A DNA stretch of 64,000 nt from Paracoccus sp. R12_2 (GCF_017744015.1 NZ_JAGHRA010000001.1:310001-374000); one strand, 5' to 3'. Positions 1 through 9,456 are shown, counted from the stretch's first letter. Notes: generated by a model not told the origin, from the sequence alone. Translations and numbers: made by a program.

Positions 1-889
1 TGGTAGGCTTGTCGACAAGCCAGACCTCGGTGATGTGGTCTGCGCGAAGATGTAGGTTGAAACGGTCGTCCAGCACATTCAGCCACGGACCCATGGGCTG
101 AATGTTGCGGATCGGACCGGAATGGATCTGGATGCAGCCCAGATTTCCGACGAACAGCATCACCTGCTGAGCCTGATCGCGGACAGCGTCGAACAGTGCG
201 GGCACCGCGCCGGTCGCCAAGGGTCGTGCATGCGGGGCACCGACCGTGCGATAGGCCCCAAGACGGTTCATCTTCAGCCGCGCCACCAGTGCATTGAACT
301 GATGCGTGTCGGTCATCTTCACCCACTCGGCGCGCAGCGTGTCAGTGCGGCCTTCGGCGATCTTCGCCCCCATCGGGGCCGCGCGCTGGCCGAATTCGGA
401 CAATGTCTGCTGGTCATCCAGGGCCAGGTCGCGGCGCATTGCCTGCCATGCGCCCAGATCGGACCCGGCGCGCAGATGCACCTTGTGAACGGCATCCCCG
501 GCCCTGTTGAACACCTGGACCGATCGGCGCGGACCATCCTTGCCTTCGGTTTCCACCGCATAGGCATGCACCCAGCGCGACGGGAACATCCGCAGGTCTA
601 TTTCGGGATCAAGCGTCATCGCCGCATGATCGCCGTCGTGGAAATCGTTGTAGGTGCCGATCTTCTCGATCACGCAGGATTTGTTGCGGGTCAGCGCCAT
701 CACCTCGCCCAGCGCACCGATGGCCGGGATCAGCCGGGCCAGCGCAGGGTCAAGGCGGGTGGCGCCCTGCCCAAGATCGGCCTCGACCAGCGCGGCTTCG
801 GGCAGACCCAGCTGTTCGGCCAGATCGAAAGGCCGGATCGTGGCCTCGCGTTTCAGTTCGCGCAGGCGCGCCGGGGTCAGATCGTTCAT
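1..889 (-). CDS. hmuS: Hemin-degrading factor HmuS (partial, C-terminus beyond left edge)
   Basis: Cytoplasmic haem-binding/degrading protein of the HmuS/ChuS/HemS family, expected to receive haem after uptake. The frame stays open from the ATG at 889 to the window edge, giving about 296 residues; the family is usually near 340-350, so only the tail is missing. The reverse-strand translation starts MNDLTPARLRELKREA. It contains the family's C-terminal-domain signature GPIRNIQPMGPWLNVLDDRF near residues 261-280. The ATG at 889 has an AGAGGCAG ribosome site; two further in-frame ATGs lie 5 and 6 codons upstream. It is divergent from the haem receptor, which supports the role. Confidence 0.9.
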   Translation of the reverse strand, partial: MNDLTPARLRELKREATIRPFDLAEQLGLPEAALVEADLGQGATRLDPALARLIPAIGALGEVMALTRNKSCVIEKIGTYNDFHDGDHAAMTLDPEIDLRMFPSRWVHAYAVETEGKDGPRRSVQVFNRAGDAVHKVHLRAGSDLGAWQAMRRDLALDDQQTLSEFGQRAAPMGAKIAEGRTDTLRAEWVKMTDTHQFNALVARLKMNRLGAYRTVGAPHARPLATGAVPALFDAVRDQAQQVMLFVGNLGCIQIHSGPIRNIQPMGPWLNVLDDRFNLHLRADHITEVWLVDKPT

Positions 890-944
890 CAACTGCCTCT
901 GCATCATGCAAGTCCGCGAGCATCCGGCAGCAGAGCCGGTTGCC

Positions 945-968
945 ATTCTTGACATCTTTAGTAAGAAT
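945..968. promoter_or_regulatory. Candidate iron-responsive operator/promoter between hmuS and the haem receptor
   Basis: An AT-rich island in otherwise GC-rich DNA holds the inverted repeat ATTCTT (945-950) and AAGAAT (963-968) with a 12-bp spacer. A TTGACA hexamer (949-954) overlaps the left arm. It lies between two divergent haem-uptake genes, where an Irr, RirA or Fur site is expected. It does not clearly match a consensus I know, so the regulator is not named. Confidence 0.4.
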
Positions 969-1036
969 AATTAGCCGACGCAAGACGCCAGCATCCGCAA
1001 GCGAGTTCACGACAACGCTTTGCGAGGGAATGGCGG

Positions 1037-3064
1037 ATGAACATGACGAAAAAGGCGATCGCCTTGCTGCTTGGAACGACATATCTGGCCGCACCGGCCC
1101 ACGCACAGCAGGAAGGGAACAGCATTCCGCTGGACCCCATCGTGCTGCGCGCCGGCACCCAGAAGGTTGCGTCCTCGGTCCCGCAATCGGTCAGCGTGGT
1201 CGATGATCAGGATCTGGACGACCTTCAGCCGGGCAATATCGGCGACGTGCTGGCAACAGTGCCCGGTGTCGCCGGCGTCGGTTCCGCAAGCTTTTTCGGA
1301 CAGGGCTTCAACATCCGCGGCTTTGGCTCGTCCGGCACGGCGGCATCCGAAGCCGGGATCGTCCAGCTGATCGACGGCGAAAAGAAATACTATGAATCCT
1401 ATCGCCAGGGTTCGTTGTTCGTGGAACCGGATTTCCTGAAACGGGTCGAGGTTCTGCGCGGTCCCGGTGCCTCGACATTGTACGGGTCGGGCGCGCTGGG
1501 GGGCGTGATCGCGATGGAGACGATCGATGCAGCGGACCTGATCCCCGAGGGCCGGACCCGCGGCGGCCGGGTCAAGCTGGGCTATGCCTCGAACCCGGAC
1601 ACGGCGTTCGGCAGCATCGCATGGGGCTGGCGGCCGACCGAAGGCTTCGAGGCGCTGGCCGCCTTCGTATGGCGCAAGCTGGGCGAGACGGAGACGCCCG
1701 ATGGCGATACGCTGGTTCGGGCCAATTCCGACAGTCCGAACCTGCTGCTGAAGGCGCGCAAGACATTCGGCGATCACTATCTAGAGGCATCGTATCAGCA
1801 TCTTGAAGCCAGGGGCGATGATCAGGATTTCAACCAGTTGGAAGGCGCCCAGCCCGGCCTGTTTCCGGGCTTTACCGGCTGGGGCGTCGGCGACATCCTG
1901 ACCCGCGATCAGGTGGCGCGGCTGGAATGGGGCTGGAACCCCGCCGACAACCGCTACATCGACACAAAGGTCACGCTGTCCTACACCAACACGATCAAGG
2001 ACGTGCAGCAGGGCGACGACCCGTCCGAGCCGATCATGGACAGTCTTCTGGGGCGGCGTGACTATGCGCTGTGGCGGCTGAAGGCGCAGAACACGGCGGA
2101 CCTGTCCACAGCCAGCCATGACCATTTCCTGACCGTCGGCGCCGAAACATTCCGCCAGGACCGGGCCAGCACCACCCTTTCGGCCTCGCATCCCGAAGGA
2201 TACACGCGCGCCGAGGCCGTCTTTGCGTGGTCAGAAATGGATTGGGGCCGATTCACGATGAATTCCGGCCTGCGATACGAACGCCAGCGGACCGAGCCCA
2301 AGGACAGCGTCACGGTGTCTTCGGACCGTGTCGATTCGGAATCGATCGAGCCGCAGGTGGCGCTGATGTATCGGCTGAACGAAGACTGGTCGGTATTCGG
2401 ATCGGTCGCGTTCGTGAACAGGTTGCCCACCGTGGACGAGCTTTATGACGGATTCTCCGGCGGTGCGGCCTCGCCCGGCCTGAAGGACGAGAAGGGCAAG
2501 AACATCGAGATCGGCGTCAGCTATCGCGCCGCCGACCTGCTGCGCGCGGGCGACGAGGCCGCGATGAAGCTGACCCTGTTCCGCAACCATATCGACGACA
2601 TGATCATGCGCACCAACATGCCCGCGCCGGTCCCCGCCTACATCAATATCGACCGGGCCTATCTGCGCGGCGGCGAGTTGGAGGCCAGCTATCGCAGTGG
2701 CGGCTGGCAGCTTGGCGCGGCGGTGTCTGTCGTGGACGGCAAGGATCAGGACGGCGAGGTGCTGGACACGCTGCCCAACGACCGGGTGGTGCTGTCGGCG
2801 GCATGGCAGGCCAGCCCGGCCTGGCGACTTGGCGCGCGCAGCACGCTGGCCGATGGCCGCGACAAACCCGGCGGCGCGCATCGGTCGGGTTACGGGGTCC
2901 ATGACATCTTTGCCACCTGGACGCCCCGGACCGGTCCCGCCCAGGGGATCGAGGTCAATCTGGGCATCGACAACGTGACCGACCGCGACTACGTCCCTGC
3001 GACATGGCTGACCGGCCCCGCCCCGGGTCGCAATTTCAAGATTTCCCTGTCGCGCAGCTTCTGA
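1037..3064 (+). CDS. hmuR: TonB-dependent outer-membrane haem/hemoglobin receptor
   Basis: 675-residue outer-membrane transporter for haem. Residues 1-23 form a signal peptide ending PAHA. A TonB-box/plug region follows, with the plug motif RVEVLRGPGASTLYGSGALGG near residues 136-156. The remainder is a beta-barrel ending in the typical aromatic SLSRSF. The family's FRAP-box region is recognisable but divergent (FVNRLPTVDELYDGF). Start: ATG 1037, 13 codons into a longer open stretch, chosen because it gives the signal peptide. It is divergent from hmuS and followed by exbB-exbD-exbD-tonB, so receptor and energiser form one locus. Confidence 0.92.
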   Translation: MNMTKKAIALLLGTTYLAAPAHAQQEGNSIPLDPIVLRAGTQKVASSVPQSVSVVDDQDLDDLQPGNIGDVLATVPGVAGVGSASFFGQGFNIRGFGSSGTAASEAGIVQLIDGEKKYYESYRQGSLFVEPDFLKRVEVLRGPGASTLYGSGALGGVIAMETIDAADLIPEGRTRGGRVKLGYASNPDTAFGSIAWGWRPTEGFEALAAFVWRKLGETETPDGDTLVRANSDSPNLLLKARKTFGDHYLEASYQHLEARGDDQDFNQLEGAQPGLFPGFTGWGVGDILTRDQVARLEWGWNPADNRYIDTKVTLSYTNTIKDVQQGDDPSEPIMDSLLGRRDYALWRLKAQNTADLSTASHDHFLTVGAETFRQDRASTTLSASHPEGYTRAEAVFAWSEMDWGRFTMNSGLRYERQRTEPKDSVTVSSDRVDSESIEPQVALMYRLNEDWSVFGSVAFVNRLPTVDELYDGFSGGAASPGLKDEKGKNIEIGVSYRAADLLRAGDEAAMKLTLFRNHIDDMIMRTNMPAPVPAYINIDRAYLRGGELEASYRSGGWQLGAAVSVVDGKDQDGEVLDTLPNDRVVLSAAWQASPAWRLGARSTLADGRDKPGGAHRSGYGVHDIFATWTPRTGPAQGIEVNLGIDNVTDRDYVPATWLTGPAPGRNFKISLSRSF

Positions 3065-3071
3065 GGGCGTC

Positions 3072-3179
3072 ATGAATTTCACCATATCGCATCAAGGTCG
3101 CCCCCTTGCCGCCGCACCCGCCGGGTCGGCGGCGGCAGCCCCAGCAACCGGACCCATTTCCCGACGGAGACCCAGATGA
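3072..3179 (+). CDS. Candidate 35-residue small ORF coupled to exbB
   Basis: A short frame in the gap between the receptor and exbB. It has ATG at 3072, GAGGG seven bases upstream and a TGA that overlaps the exbB start as ATGA. The translation begins MNFTISHQGRPLAAAPAG and ends in an arginine-rich tail (SRRRPR). It lacks the features of the HemP/HmuP haem-uptake small protein as I know them. It may act only to couple translation into exbB, or it may be chance. Protein function is unknown. Confidence 0.35.
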   Translation: MNFTISHQGRPLAAAPAGSAAAAPATGPISRRRPR

Positions 3180-3859
3180 ACGACATCGCCCCCACCCTTG
3201 CCAGCCTGCCGCTGATCGCGATGATCCGCGACGGCGGCTGGACCATGTGGCTGATCGCCGCGCTGTCGGTCGTGACGCTGGCCGTCGTGTTGTGGAAATT
3301 GTGGTCGCTGTGGCGGCTGGGGATGTGGGGCGGCAGCCATTCGCGCCGCGCCCTGGAATTGTGGGCCGAGGGCCGCAGGCACGATGCCTTGGCCGAGGTG
3401 CGGGGCCGCCCCTCGGCGCGCGCGCGTGTCGCGCAGGCCGCCATCGGCACCTCGCTGGATCCGGCCATCGACGACAAGACGGCGCGCGAGGAAACTGGCC
3501 GGGTCGCCCGCCAGACCCTGTATCGCGCCCGCGAAGGGTTGCGGGCGCTGGAACTGATCTCGACGATCGCGCCGCTTCTGGGGCTGCTGGGAACCGTGCT
3601 TGGGATGATCGCGGCGTTTCAGGTCCTGCAGGAATCCGGAAACCGGGCCGATCCCTCGGCACTTGCCGGCGGCATCTGGGAGGCGCTGCTGACCACCGCC
3701 GCGGGCATGTCGGTGGCGATCCCGGCGGGCATCGCGCTGAGCTGGTTTGAATCGCTGGCCGACCGGTTGCAGGCCGACCTTGAGGATCTTGCGACCCGCA
3801 TCTTCGTCAAGGCGCCCGACGCCCCACGCAAGCCGCGCCTGTTCGAGGCCGCGGAATGA
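3176..3859 (+). CDS. exbB: ExbB/TolQ/MotA-family proton channel protein
   Basis: 227-residue inner-membrane protein that, with ExbD, uses the proton gradient to energise TonB. One membrane helix is near residues 22-43. A cytoplasmic loop follows, then two helices near 125-150 (APLLGLLGTVLGMIAAFQ) and 165-190 (ALLTTAAGMSVAIPAGIAL). These last two carry the small-residue pattern of the MotA/TolQ/ExbB fold. Start ATG 3176 follows a GGAGA-type site. Its stop overlaps the next gene's ATG at 3856, indicating coupled translation within the haem-uptake operon. Confidence 0.9.
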   Translation: MNDIAPTLASLPLIAMIRDGGWTMWLIAALSVVTLAVVLWKLWSLWRLGMWGGSHSRRALELWAEGRRHDALAEVRGRPSARARVAQAAIGTSLDPAIDDKTAREETGRVARQTLYRAREGLRALELISTIAPLLGLLGTVLGMIAAFQVLQESGNRADPSALAGGIWEALLTTAAGMSVAIPAGIALSWFESLADRLQADLEDLATRIFVKAPDAPRKPRLFEAAE

Positions 3860-4251
3860 GCACAGGCGGCTTCGATTTCGGCCCGCGCCCGCATCCGCGC
3901 CGCATGTCGCTGACGCCGATGATCGACGTCGTGTTCCTGCTGCTGATCTTCTTCATGCTGTCGTCGCGCTTCGGGATGGACGCGGTTCTGCCGATCGCGG
4001 GCGGCGCCGAAGGCGCGGGCAGCAAATGGCAGGGTGCGCCCCGGCTGATCGACATCGCCCCCGACACGGTCAGCCTGAACGGCGTGGCAACCGATATCGA
4101 CGCGATTGCCGTCGAATTGTCGCCGCTGATGCCGTCGGCGGATGCGGCGGTGATCCTGCGGGCCCGCGACGGCGCCGACCTGCAACGACTGGTGGATGTC
4201 ATGGACCAGCTGCGCAGGGACGGTCTTCAGAACATGATCCTGGTCGAGTAG
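3856..4251 (+). CDS. exbD: ExbD family protein, first paralogue (keeps the conserved membrane Asp)
   Basis: 131-residue single-pass inner-membrane protein with a periplasmic domain, partner of ExbB and TonB. The N-terminal segment reads LTPMIDVVFLLLIFF. The Asp at residue 24 (codon GAC 3925-3927) corresponds to the essential intramembrane Asp of E. coli ExbD. The start overlaps the exbB stop (ATGA). A second, different ExbD begins three bases after this stop, so two ExbD-type subunits are made from one operon. Confidence 0.9.
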   Translation: MSTGGFDFGPRPHPRRMSLTPMIDVVFLLLIFFMLSSRFGMDAVLPIAGGAEGAGSKWQGAPRLIDIAPDTVSLNGVATDIDAIAVELSPLMPSADAAVILRARDGADLQRLVDVMDQLRRDGLQNMILVE

Positions 4252-4254
4252 CCC

Positions 4255-4635
4255 ATGCAGATCGACATGCCCAAACGGCGCCCGCGCGGCGAATCGATCA
4301 TCCCGATGATCAACGTGGTCTTCCTGTTGCTGGTGTTCTTCCTGCTGACCGCGCAGCTCAGCCCGCCCGAACCGTTCGACCTGACGCCGCCGGACAGCGC
4401 CTCGGATCTTCCGTCGCAGGATCGCGGCGTGCTGTATGTCTCTGCCGAAGGGGAACTGGCCTATGACGAGGCGCGCGGCGACGCCGTCTGGCCGCTGATC
4501 GTGGCCCGCGACAGCGACGAGCCGCTGGAAATCCGTGCCGATGGGACCACCGAGGCCAGCCGCATCGCCGCGCTGCTGAAGCGTCTTCGCGGCATCAGCC
4601 AGTCCGGCGCGCAGCTGGTCGTGAACGGAGATTGA
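4255..4635 (+). CDS. exbD: ExbD family protein, second paralogue with Asp-to-Asn change
   Basis: 126-residue ExbD/TolR-family protein with one N-terminal membrane helix and a small periplasmic domain. The motif equivalent to PMIDVVFLLL reads PMINVVFLLL. Residue 20 is Asn (codon AAC 4312-4314) where the family has the proton-handling Asp. The rest of the helix and the periplasmic domain look intact, so the gene is not obviously decaying. It lies between the canonical exbD and tonB and probably forms a mixed ExbD dimer or has a structural role; that is inference. Confidence 0.87.
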   Translation: MQIDMPKRRPRGESIIPMINVVFLLLVFFLLTAQLSPPEPFDLTPPDSASDLPSQDRGVLYVSAEGELAYDEARGDAVWPLIVARDSDEPLEIRADGTTEASRIAALLKRLRGISQSGAQLVVNGD

Positions 4636-4640
4636 ACCGA

Positions 4641-5561
4641 ATGCGCCGCAGTTGGGAAATCGCCGGGTTCGTGACCATCGCCGCCGCGCTGCATGTGTCG
4701 GCGGCGGCCGTGATCCTGACCGATCCGCCCGCCGCAGGTGTTCCGCTGAACAGCGCCCCGGCGCCGATCTCGGCGGGGTCGGGCGACATCGCGGATCTGG
4801 TCAACGAATGGGAACGACCGCCCGAGGCGGAGACCGCGACCGAAATGCAGCAGCCCGAAGACATCGCCGAACCCGACATCGAACCGCCCGTCCCTGAGGA
4901 GCCACCGGTGACGGCGGCCATGCAACCCCCGCAGCCGATCGCGCCCCAGGCCAGCCCGGCACAACCCAACCTGCCCGAGCCGCCGGAACCGCAGCCCGCG
5001 CCTGTCGAACCCGAACTGCCCGAGCTGCAAAGCTTCGAGCCGCCGCAGATCGACGTCGAGCCGACCCTGACCCTGCGGGCCTCCGACCGCCCGCAGCGGC
5101 GACCGCAGCGCCCCGACCCCGAACCCCGTCGCGAGGTTCAGCGCGAACAACCGCAACGCCAGCAGCAGCCCGCCCGTCAGGCGACCGAACCACGACAGGC
5201 CGCGCAGGGCGGCGGCGCGGGCGGAACCGCGACGCAACGATCATCGGGCGGCGGCGGAGGCGGCAGCGGCCTGACCGCCGGCCAGCGCGCCAGCCTGATG
5301 GCCCGCTGGCAGGGGCAGTTGTCGTCCTGCCTGCTGCGCAGCATCGCCCGCACCTCGGGCGCGCCCGGCACTCGCGGCGTGATCACCCTCACCATCGGTC
5401 GCAACGGACGTGTTCAGGGCGCGCGCGTCACCGGATCGACCGGCAATGCCCGCATCGACCGCGAGATCGCGCGTCGGGCGCAGCGGGCGCGCTGCCCGGC
5501 GGCCCCTGCCGGACTGACAGAGTCCAGCTATTCATTCACTCTGCCCTTCAACTCGCGCTGA
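4641..5561 (+). CDS. tonB: TonB energy-transducing protein
   Basis: 306-residue periplasm-spanning protein linking ExbB/ExbD to the receptor. It has a short cytoplasmic tail and a membrane helix near residues 7-27 with the characteristic His (AALHVSAAAV). A long Pro/Glu- then Gln/Arg-rich spacer runs near 55-190, followed by a Gly-rich linker. The C-terminal TonB domain (about 210-306) contains GVITLTIGRNGRVQGARV. I chose ATG 4641, which sits 10 bases after GGAG; an in-frame TTG at 4632 lies only one base from it. The next gene, on the other strand, ends 6 bp away. Confidence 0.88.
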   Translation: MRRSWEIAGFVTIAAALHVSAAAVILTDPPAAGVPLNSAPAPISAGSGDIADLVNEWERPPEAETATEMQQPEDIAEPDIEPPVPEEPPVTAAMQPPQPIAPQASPAQPNLPEPPEPQPAPVEPELPELQSFEPPQIDVEPTLTLRASDRPQRRPQRPDPEPRREVQREQPQRQQQPARQATEPRQAAQGGGAGGTATQRSSGGGGGGSGLTAGQRASLMARWQGQLSSCLLRSIARTSGAPGTRGVITLTIGRNGRVQGARVTGSTGNARIDREIARRAQRARCPAAPAGLTESSYSFTLPFNSR

Positions 5562-5567
5562 TCCGGT

Positions 5568-6566
<999 letters not shown>

Positions 6567-6577
6567 CGGGGTCTCCT

Positions 6578-7600
6578 TCACAATTTCACGGGGGCGCCGG
6601 TCCGCACGCTTTCATCTGCGGCAAGGCAGACGGCCAGCGAACGGACGGCGTCGGTCATATGGCGGGACAGGTCGATGTCGTCGGCGATGGCGCGGGCGAC
6701 GAAAGCCTGTTCGGCGTCGCACAGATCCTGATGGCCGGGTTCATCCTGCATGTTCAGGTCTTCGTCACCTTGCCCGACGCGATGGACGCGCAGGGTCGAG
6801 GTTCTGGTATGGGTGTCGATATCGTCCGAACGCGCGTCATGCGGCATCCGGATCGAGACCGCACCTTGGGGCGAGACGACATCCTTCACGAAGAAGGCCG
6901 TATCCGACATCATCGGCCCCCAGCCGGCCTCGTACCAACCGCAGGACCCGTCCGCGAAGATCACCTGGAAATGGCCGTAATTATACATCTCGGGGGCGAT
7001 CTCGTCGGACAGGCGCAACCCCATGCCGCGCACCTCGACGGGTGCCGCATCGGTGATCTGGCACATCACGTCGACATAGTGCACGCCGCAATCGACGATC
7101 GGCGATGTGGTCTGCATCAGCGCCTTGTGGACCGCCCAGGTCGGCCCGCTGGACTGCTGGTTCAGGTTCAGCCGGAACACATAGGGTCCGCCCAGATCGC
7201 GCGCCTCGGCAATCAGCCGCTGCCAGCTTGGATGGTGGCGCAGGATATAGCCGACCACCAGCTTGCGCCCGGTTTCGACCGCGCAATCCACCACACGCTG
7301 CGCATCCGCGACGGTCGTGGCCAGCGGCTTTTCCACGAAGACATGCGCGCCCGCCCGCATCGCCGCCATCGCATAGTCGGCATGGCTGTCCGAATAGGTC
7401 GCGACGCAGACCAGATCGGGCTTCAACCGGTCCAGCGCCTCGGCATAGTCATGGCTCAGCGGATAGTCCCGCAGCGCATCGGGCAGGTCGGGCAGGCTGC
7501 GATTGACCAGCCCGACGATCTGGAAATCCGGGTTCTGGTGATAGGCCAGCGCATGGCTGACGCCCATGTTTCCCAGACCGGCGACAAGGACACGGATCAT
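6578..7600 (-). CDS. Gfo/Idh/MocA family NAD(P)-dependent oxidoreductase
   Basis: 340-residue cytoplasmic enzyme. The N-terminal Rossmann fold opens [17 protein letters not shown], and the dinucleotide-domain motif [10 protein letters not shown] lies near residues 93-102 with the conserved Lys of the EKP motif. The C-terminal alpha/beta domain shows [17 protein letters not shown] 7600 overlaps the permease stop as ATGA and follows AGGAG. Relatives oxidise or epimerise sugars, and some are NAD-dependent glycosidases (GH109). Its place inside the amino-sugar transporter operon suggests it modifies the imported sugar, but the reaction is not known. Confidence 0.82.
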   Translation of the reverse strand: MIRVLVAGLGNMGVSHALAYHQNPDFQIVGLVNRSLPDLPDALRDYPLSHDYAEALDRLKPDLVCVATYSDSHADYAMAAMRAGAHVFVEKPLATTVADAQRVVDCAVETGRKLVVGYILRHHPSWQRLIAEARDLGGPYVFRLNLNQQSSGPTWAVHKALMQTTSPIVDCGVHYVDVMCQITDAAPVEVRGMGLRLSDEIAPEMYNYGHFQVIFADGSCGWYEAGWGPMMSDTAFFVKDVVSPQGAVSIRMPHDARSDDIDTHTRTSTLRVHRVGQGDEDLNMQDEPGHQDLCDAEQAFVARAIADDIDLSRHMTDAVRSLAVCLAADESVRTGAPVKL

Positions 7601-8436
7601 TTCACGGCTCCTGCGGTGATGCCACGGATCAGTTGGCGCGAGAAGATCAGGTACAGGACCAGCACCGGCACGATGGCCAGCCCCAGCGCCGCCAGCACGG
7701 CGTTCCAGTTGGTGACGAACTGCCCGATGAACACCTGGCTGCCCAACGTGATGGTCTTCGTCTCTTCGGACGGCGCAAGGATCAGCGGGAACCACAGATC
7801 GTTCCAGATGGGGATCATCGTGAACACCGCGACCGTCGCCATGGCGGGCCGCACCAGCGGCAGGACCAGACGGAAGAAGATCGTGTATTCGGAAAGCCCG
7901 TCGATGCGACCGGCGTTCTTCAGATCGTCCGACACGGACCGCATGAACTCGGACAGGATGAAGACGGCCAGCGGCAGCCCCTGCGCGGTATAGACCAGGA
8001 TCAGCGCCGTCAGCGTGTTGACCAGCCCCGAGGCGACCATCATCTGCAGGATCGCCACCGTCCCCAGCCGGATCGGGATCATGATCCCCAGCGCCAGATA
8101 CAGCCCCATCAGCGAATTTCCACGGAACCGGTATTCGGACAGCGCAAAGGCGGCCATCGCGCCAAACAGCAGCACGAAGAACAGGCTGCCGACCGTCACC
8201 ATCATCGAGTTCTGGAAATACAGCAGGAAGTCGCCCTGCTGCAGGACCGTACGATAACCGATCAGGTCGAAGGTCTCGGCTGTCGGCAGCGCCAGCGGAT
8301 CGGCGAAGATGGCGCGACGCGACTTGAAGCTGTTGACGACGATCACGAAGACCGGGAACAGCGCGATCAGCGTGTACAGGATCAGGACGCCGTGGGCCGC
8401 GATCGTGCGGGTGGTGGATTGACGTGCGGTGCTCAT
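7597..8436 (-). CDS. Sugar ABC transporter permease (MalG/CUT1 type)
   Basis: 279-residue inner-membrane permease with about six helices. The first helix is near residues 15-37. The EAA-loop region reads KNAGRIDGLSEYTIFFRLVLPLVRPA near 190-215, the contact site for the ATPase. The start ATG 8436 with GGAGAC upstream gives a normal MalG-like length; the frame is open further upstream but overlaps the partner permease. It ends in ATGA with the oxidoreductase start. Together with the MalF-like permease and the binding protein it forms a carbohydrate-uptake type importer. Confidence 0.88.
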   Translation of the reverse strand: MSTARQSTTRTIAAHGVLILYTLIALFPVFVIVVNSFKSRRAIFADPLALPTAETFDLIGYRTVLQQGDFLLYFQNSMMVTVGSLFFVLLFGAMAAFALSEYRFRGNSLMGLYLALGIMIPIRLGTVAILQMMVASGLVNTLTALILVYTAQGLPLAVFILSEFMRSVSDDLKNAGRIDGLSEYTIFFRLVLPLVRPAMATVAVFTMIPIWNDLWFPLILAPSEETKTITLGSQVFIGQFVTNWNAVLAALGLAIVPVLVLYLIFSRQLIRGITAGAVK

Positions 8437-8446
8437 GTCTCCGCCC

Positions 8447-9364
8447 TCAGAACTGATAGCGGCGCAGCCGCGTCTGGATGGTGAAAAGATACAGGCAGAC
8501 CCCGACCAGGATGATCCCGAACATCGCGGTCGCGATCGTCGCCCCCATATGCGGATCGCCCAGTTGCAGCTGGAACCCGAAGAAGGTGCGATACAGGAAC
8601 GTGCCGAGGATATCGGTCGAGAAGTTCGGCCCCGCCAGCGCGCCCTGGCTGACATAGATCAGGTCGAAGGCGTTGAAGTTGCCCACGAAGGTCAGGATCG
8701 AGATGATCCCGATCGAGGGCAGGATCAGCGGCAGCTTGATCTTCCAGAACTGCGACCAGCCGGTGACGCCATCCATCTCGGCGGCCTCGATCACCTCGTC
8801 CGGGATCGACAGCAGCGCCGCATAGATCAGCATCATGGGAATCCCGACGAACTGCCAGACCGAGATCAGTGCCAGTGTCGTCAGCGCGGTGCCCTCCCGG
8901 CCCAGCCACGGCGCGAACAGCGATTTCAGCCCGACGGCGTCCAGCATGCCCGGCGCGATCCCCCAGATCGGCGACAGGATCAGCTTCCAGACGAAGCCGA
9001 CGATCACGAAGGACAGGATCGTGGGAATGAAGATCGCCGTGCGATAGAACGCGGCCATCCGCAGCCGGGGTGATGACAGCAGCGCCGCCAGCATCACGCC
9101 GACCGGGTTCTGCACCAGCATGTGGATCAGGAAGAACCAGGCGTTGTTGGCCAGCGCGTTCCAGAACGCCCCCGACCAGCGCGGATCACCAAACAGCGTG
9201 GCGAAGTTCCGCAGGCCGACAAAGATGCGGTTGCCCTCGTCCAGATTGAACAGCGACAGGTTCAGCGTGCCGATCAGCGGCACGATCATGATCGCCGTGT
9301 AAACCAGCACAGCGGGCGCAAGAAACACCGCGATATGCCAGCGAAACGATTTCCGCTGCGCCAT
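8447..9364 (-). CDS. Sugar ABC transporter permease (MalF/CUT1 type)
   Basis: 305-residue inner-membrane permease. The N-terminal helix (HIAVFLAPAVLVYTAIMIVP) is followed by a periplasmic segment (FNLDEGNRIFVGLRNFATLF) typical of MalF-like subunits. The EAA loop reads EAAEMDGVTGWSQFWKIKLPLILPS near residues 201-225. The start is ATG 9364, with GAAGGG upstream. The partner permease begins 10 bases after the stop. A GC-rich hairpin region separates it from the binding-protein gene, which usually allows more binding protein than permease to be made. Confidence 0.88.
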   Translation of the reverse strand: MAQRKSFRWHIAVFLAPAVLVYTAIMIVPLIGTLNLSLFNLDEGNRIFVGLRNFATLFGDPRWSGAFWNALANNAWFFLIHMLVQNPVGVMLAALLSSPRLRMAAFYRTAIFIPTILSFVIVGFVWKLILSPIWGIAPGMLDAVGLKSLFAPWLGREGTALTTLALISVWQFVGIPMMLIYAALLSIPDEVIEAAEMDGVTGWSQFWKIKLPLILPSIGIISILTFVGNFNAFDLIYVSQGALAGPNFSTDILGTFLYRTFFGFQLQLGDPHMGATIATAMFGIILVGVCLYLFTIQTRLRRYQF

Positions 9365-9407
9365 GACGCATCCCTTCTTCTTTGTGAAAATACCCTCAGG
9401 GGGGGCC

Positions 9408-9456
9408 GGGGGGCGGAACGCCCCCCCCCGGCGGCCGCCGGGCCGTCAGGCCCGGC
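9408..9456 (-). terminator. Two tandem intercistronic hairpins between binding-protein and permease genes
   Basis: Two perfect hairpins lie between the binding-protein stop and the MalF-like start. One is GCCGGGCC/GGCCCGGC (9437-9444 with 9449-9456, loop GTCA). The other is GGGGGGCG/CGCCCCCC (9408-9415 with 9419-9426, loop GAA). No T-run follows, so partial termination or protection of the upstream message from decay is more likely than full termination. A similar C/G hairpin lies after nagA. Confidence 0.6.

Noticed and set aside
122..952. Plus-strand frame of 276 codons opposite hmuS
   Set aside because: The minus strand encodes an unmistakable HmuS. This is a high-GC shadow frame rich in Arg, His and Gly.
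4632..4640. TTG at 4632 as the tonB start
   Set aside because: It lies one base from the GGAG site; ATG 4641 has proper spacing and gives the normal TonB N-terminus.
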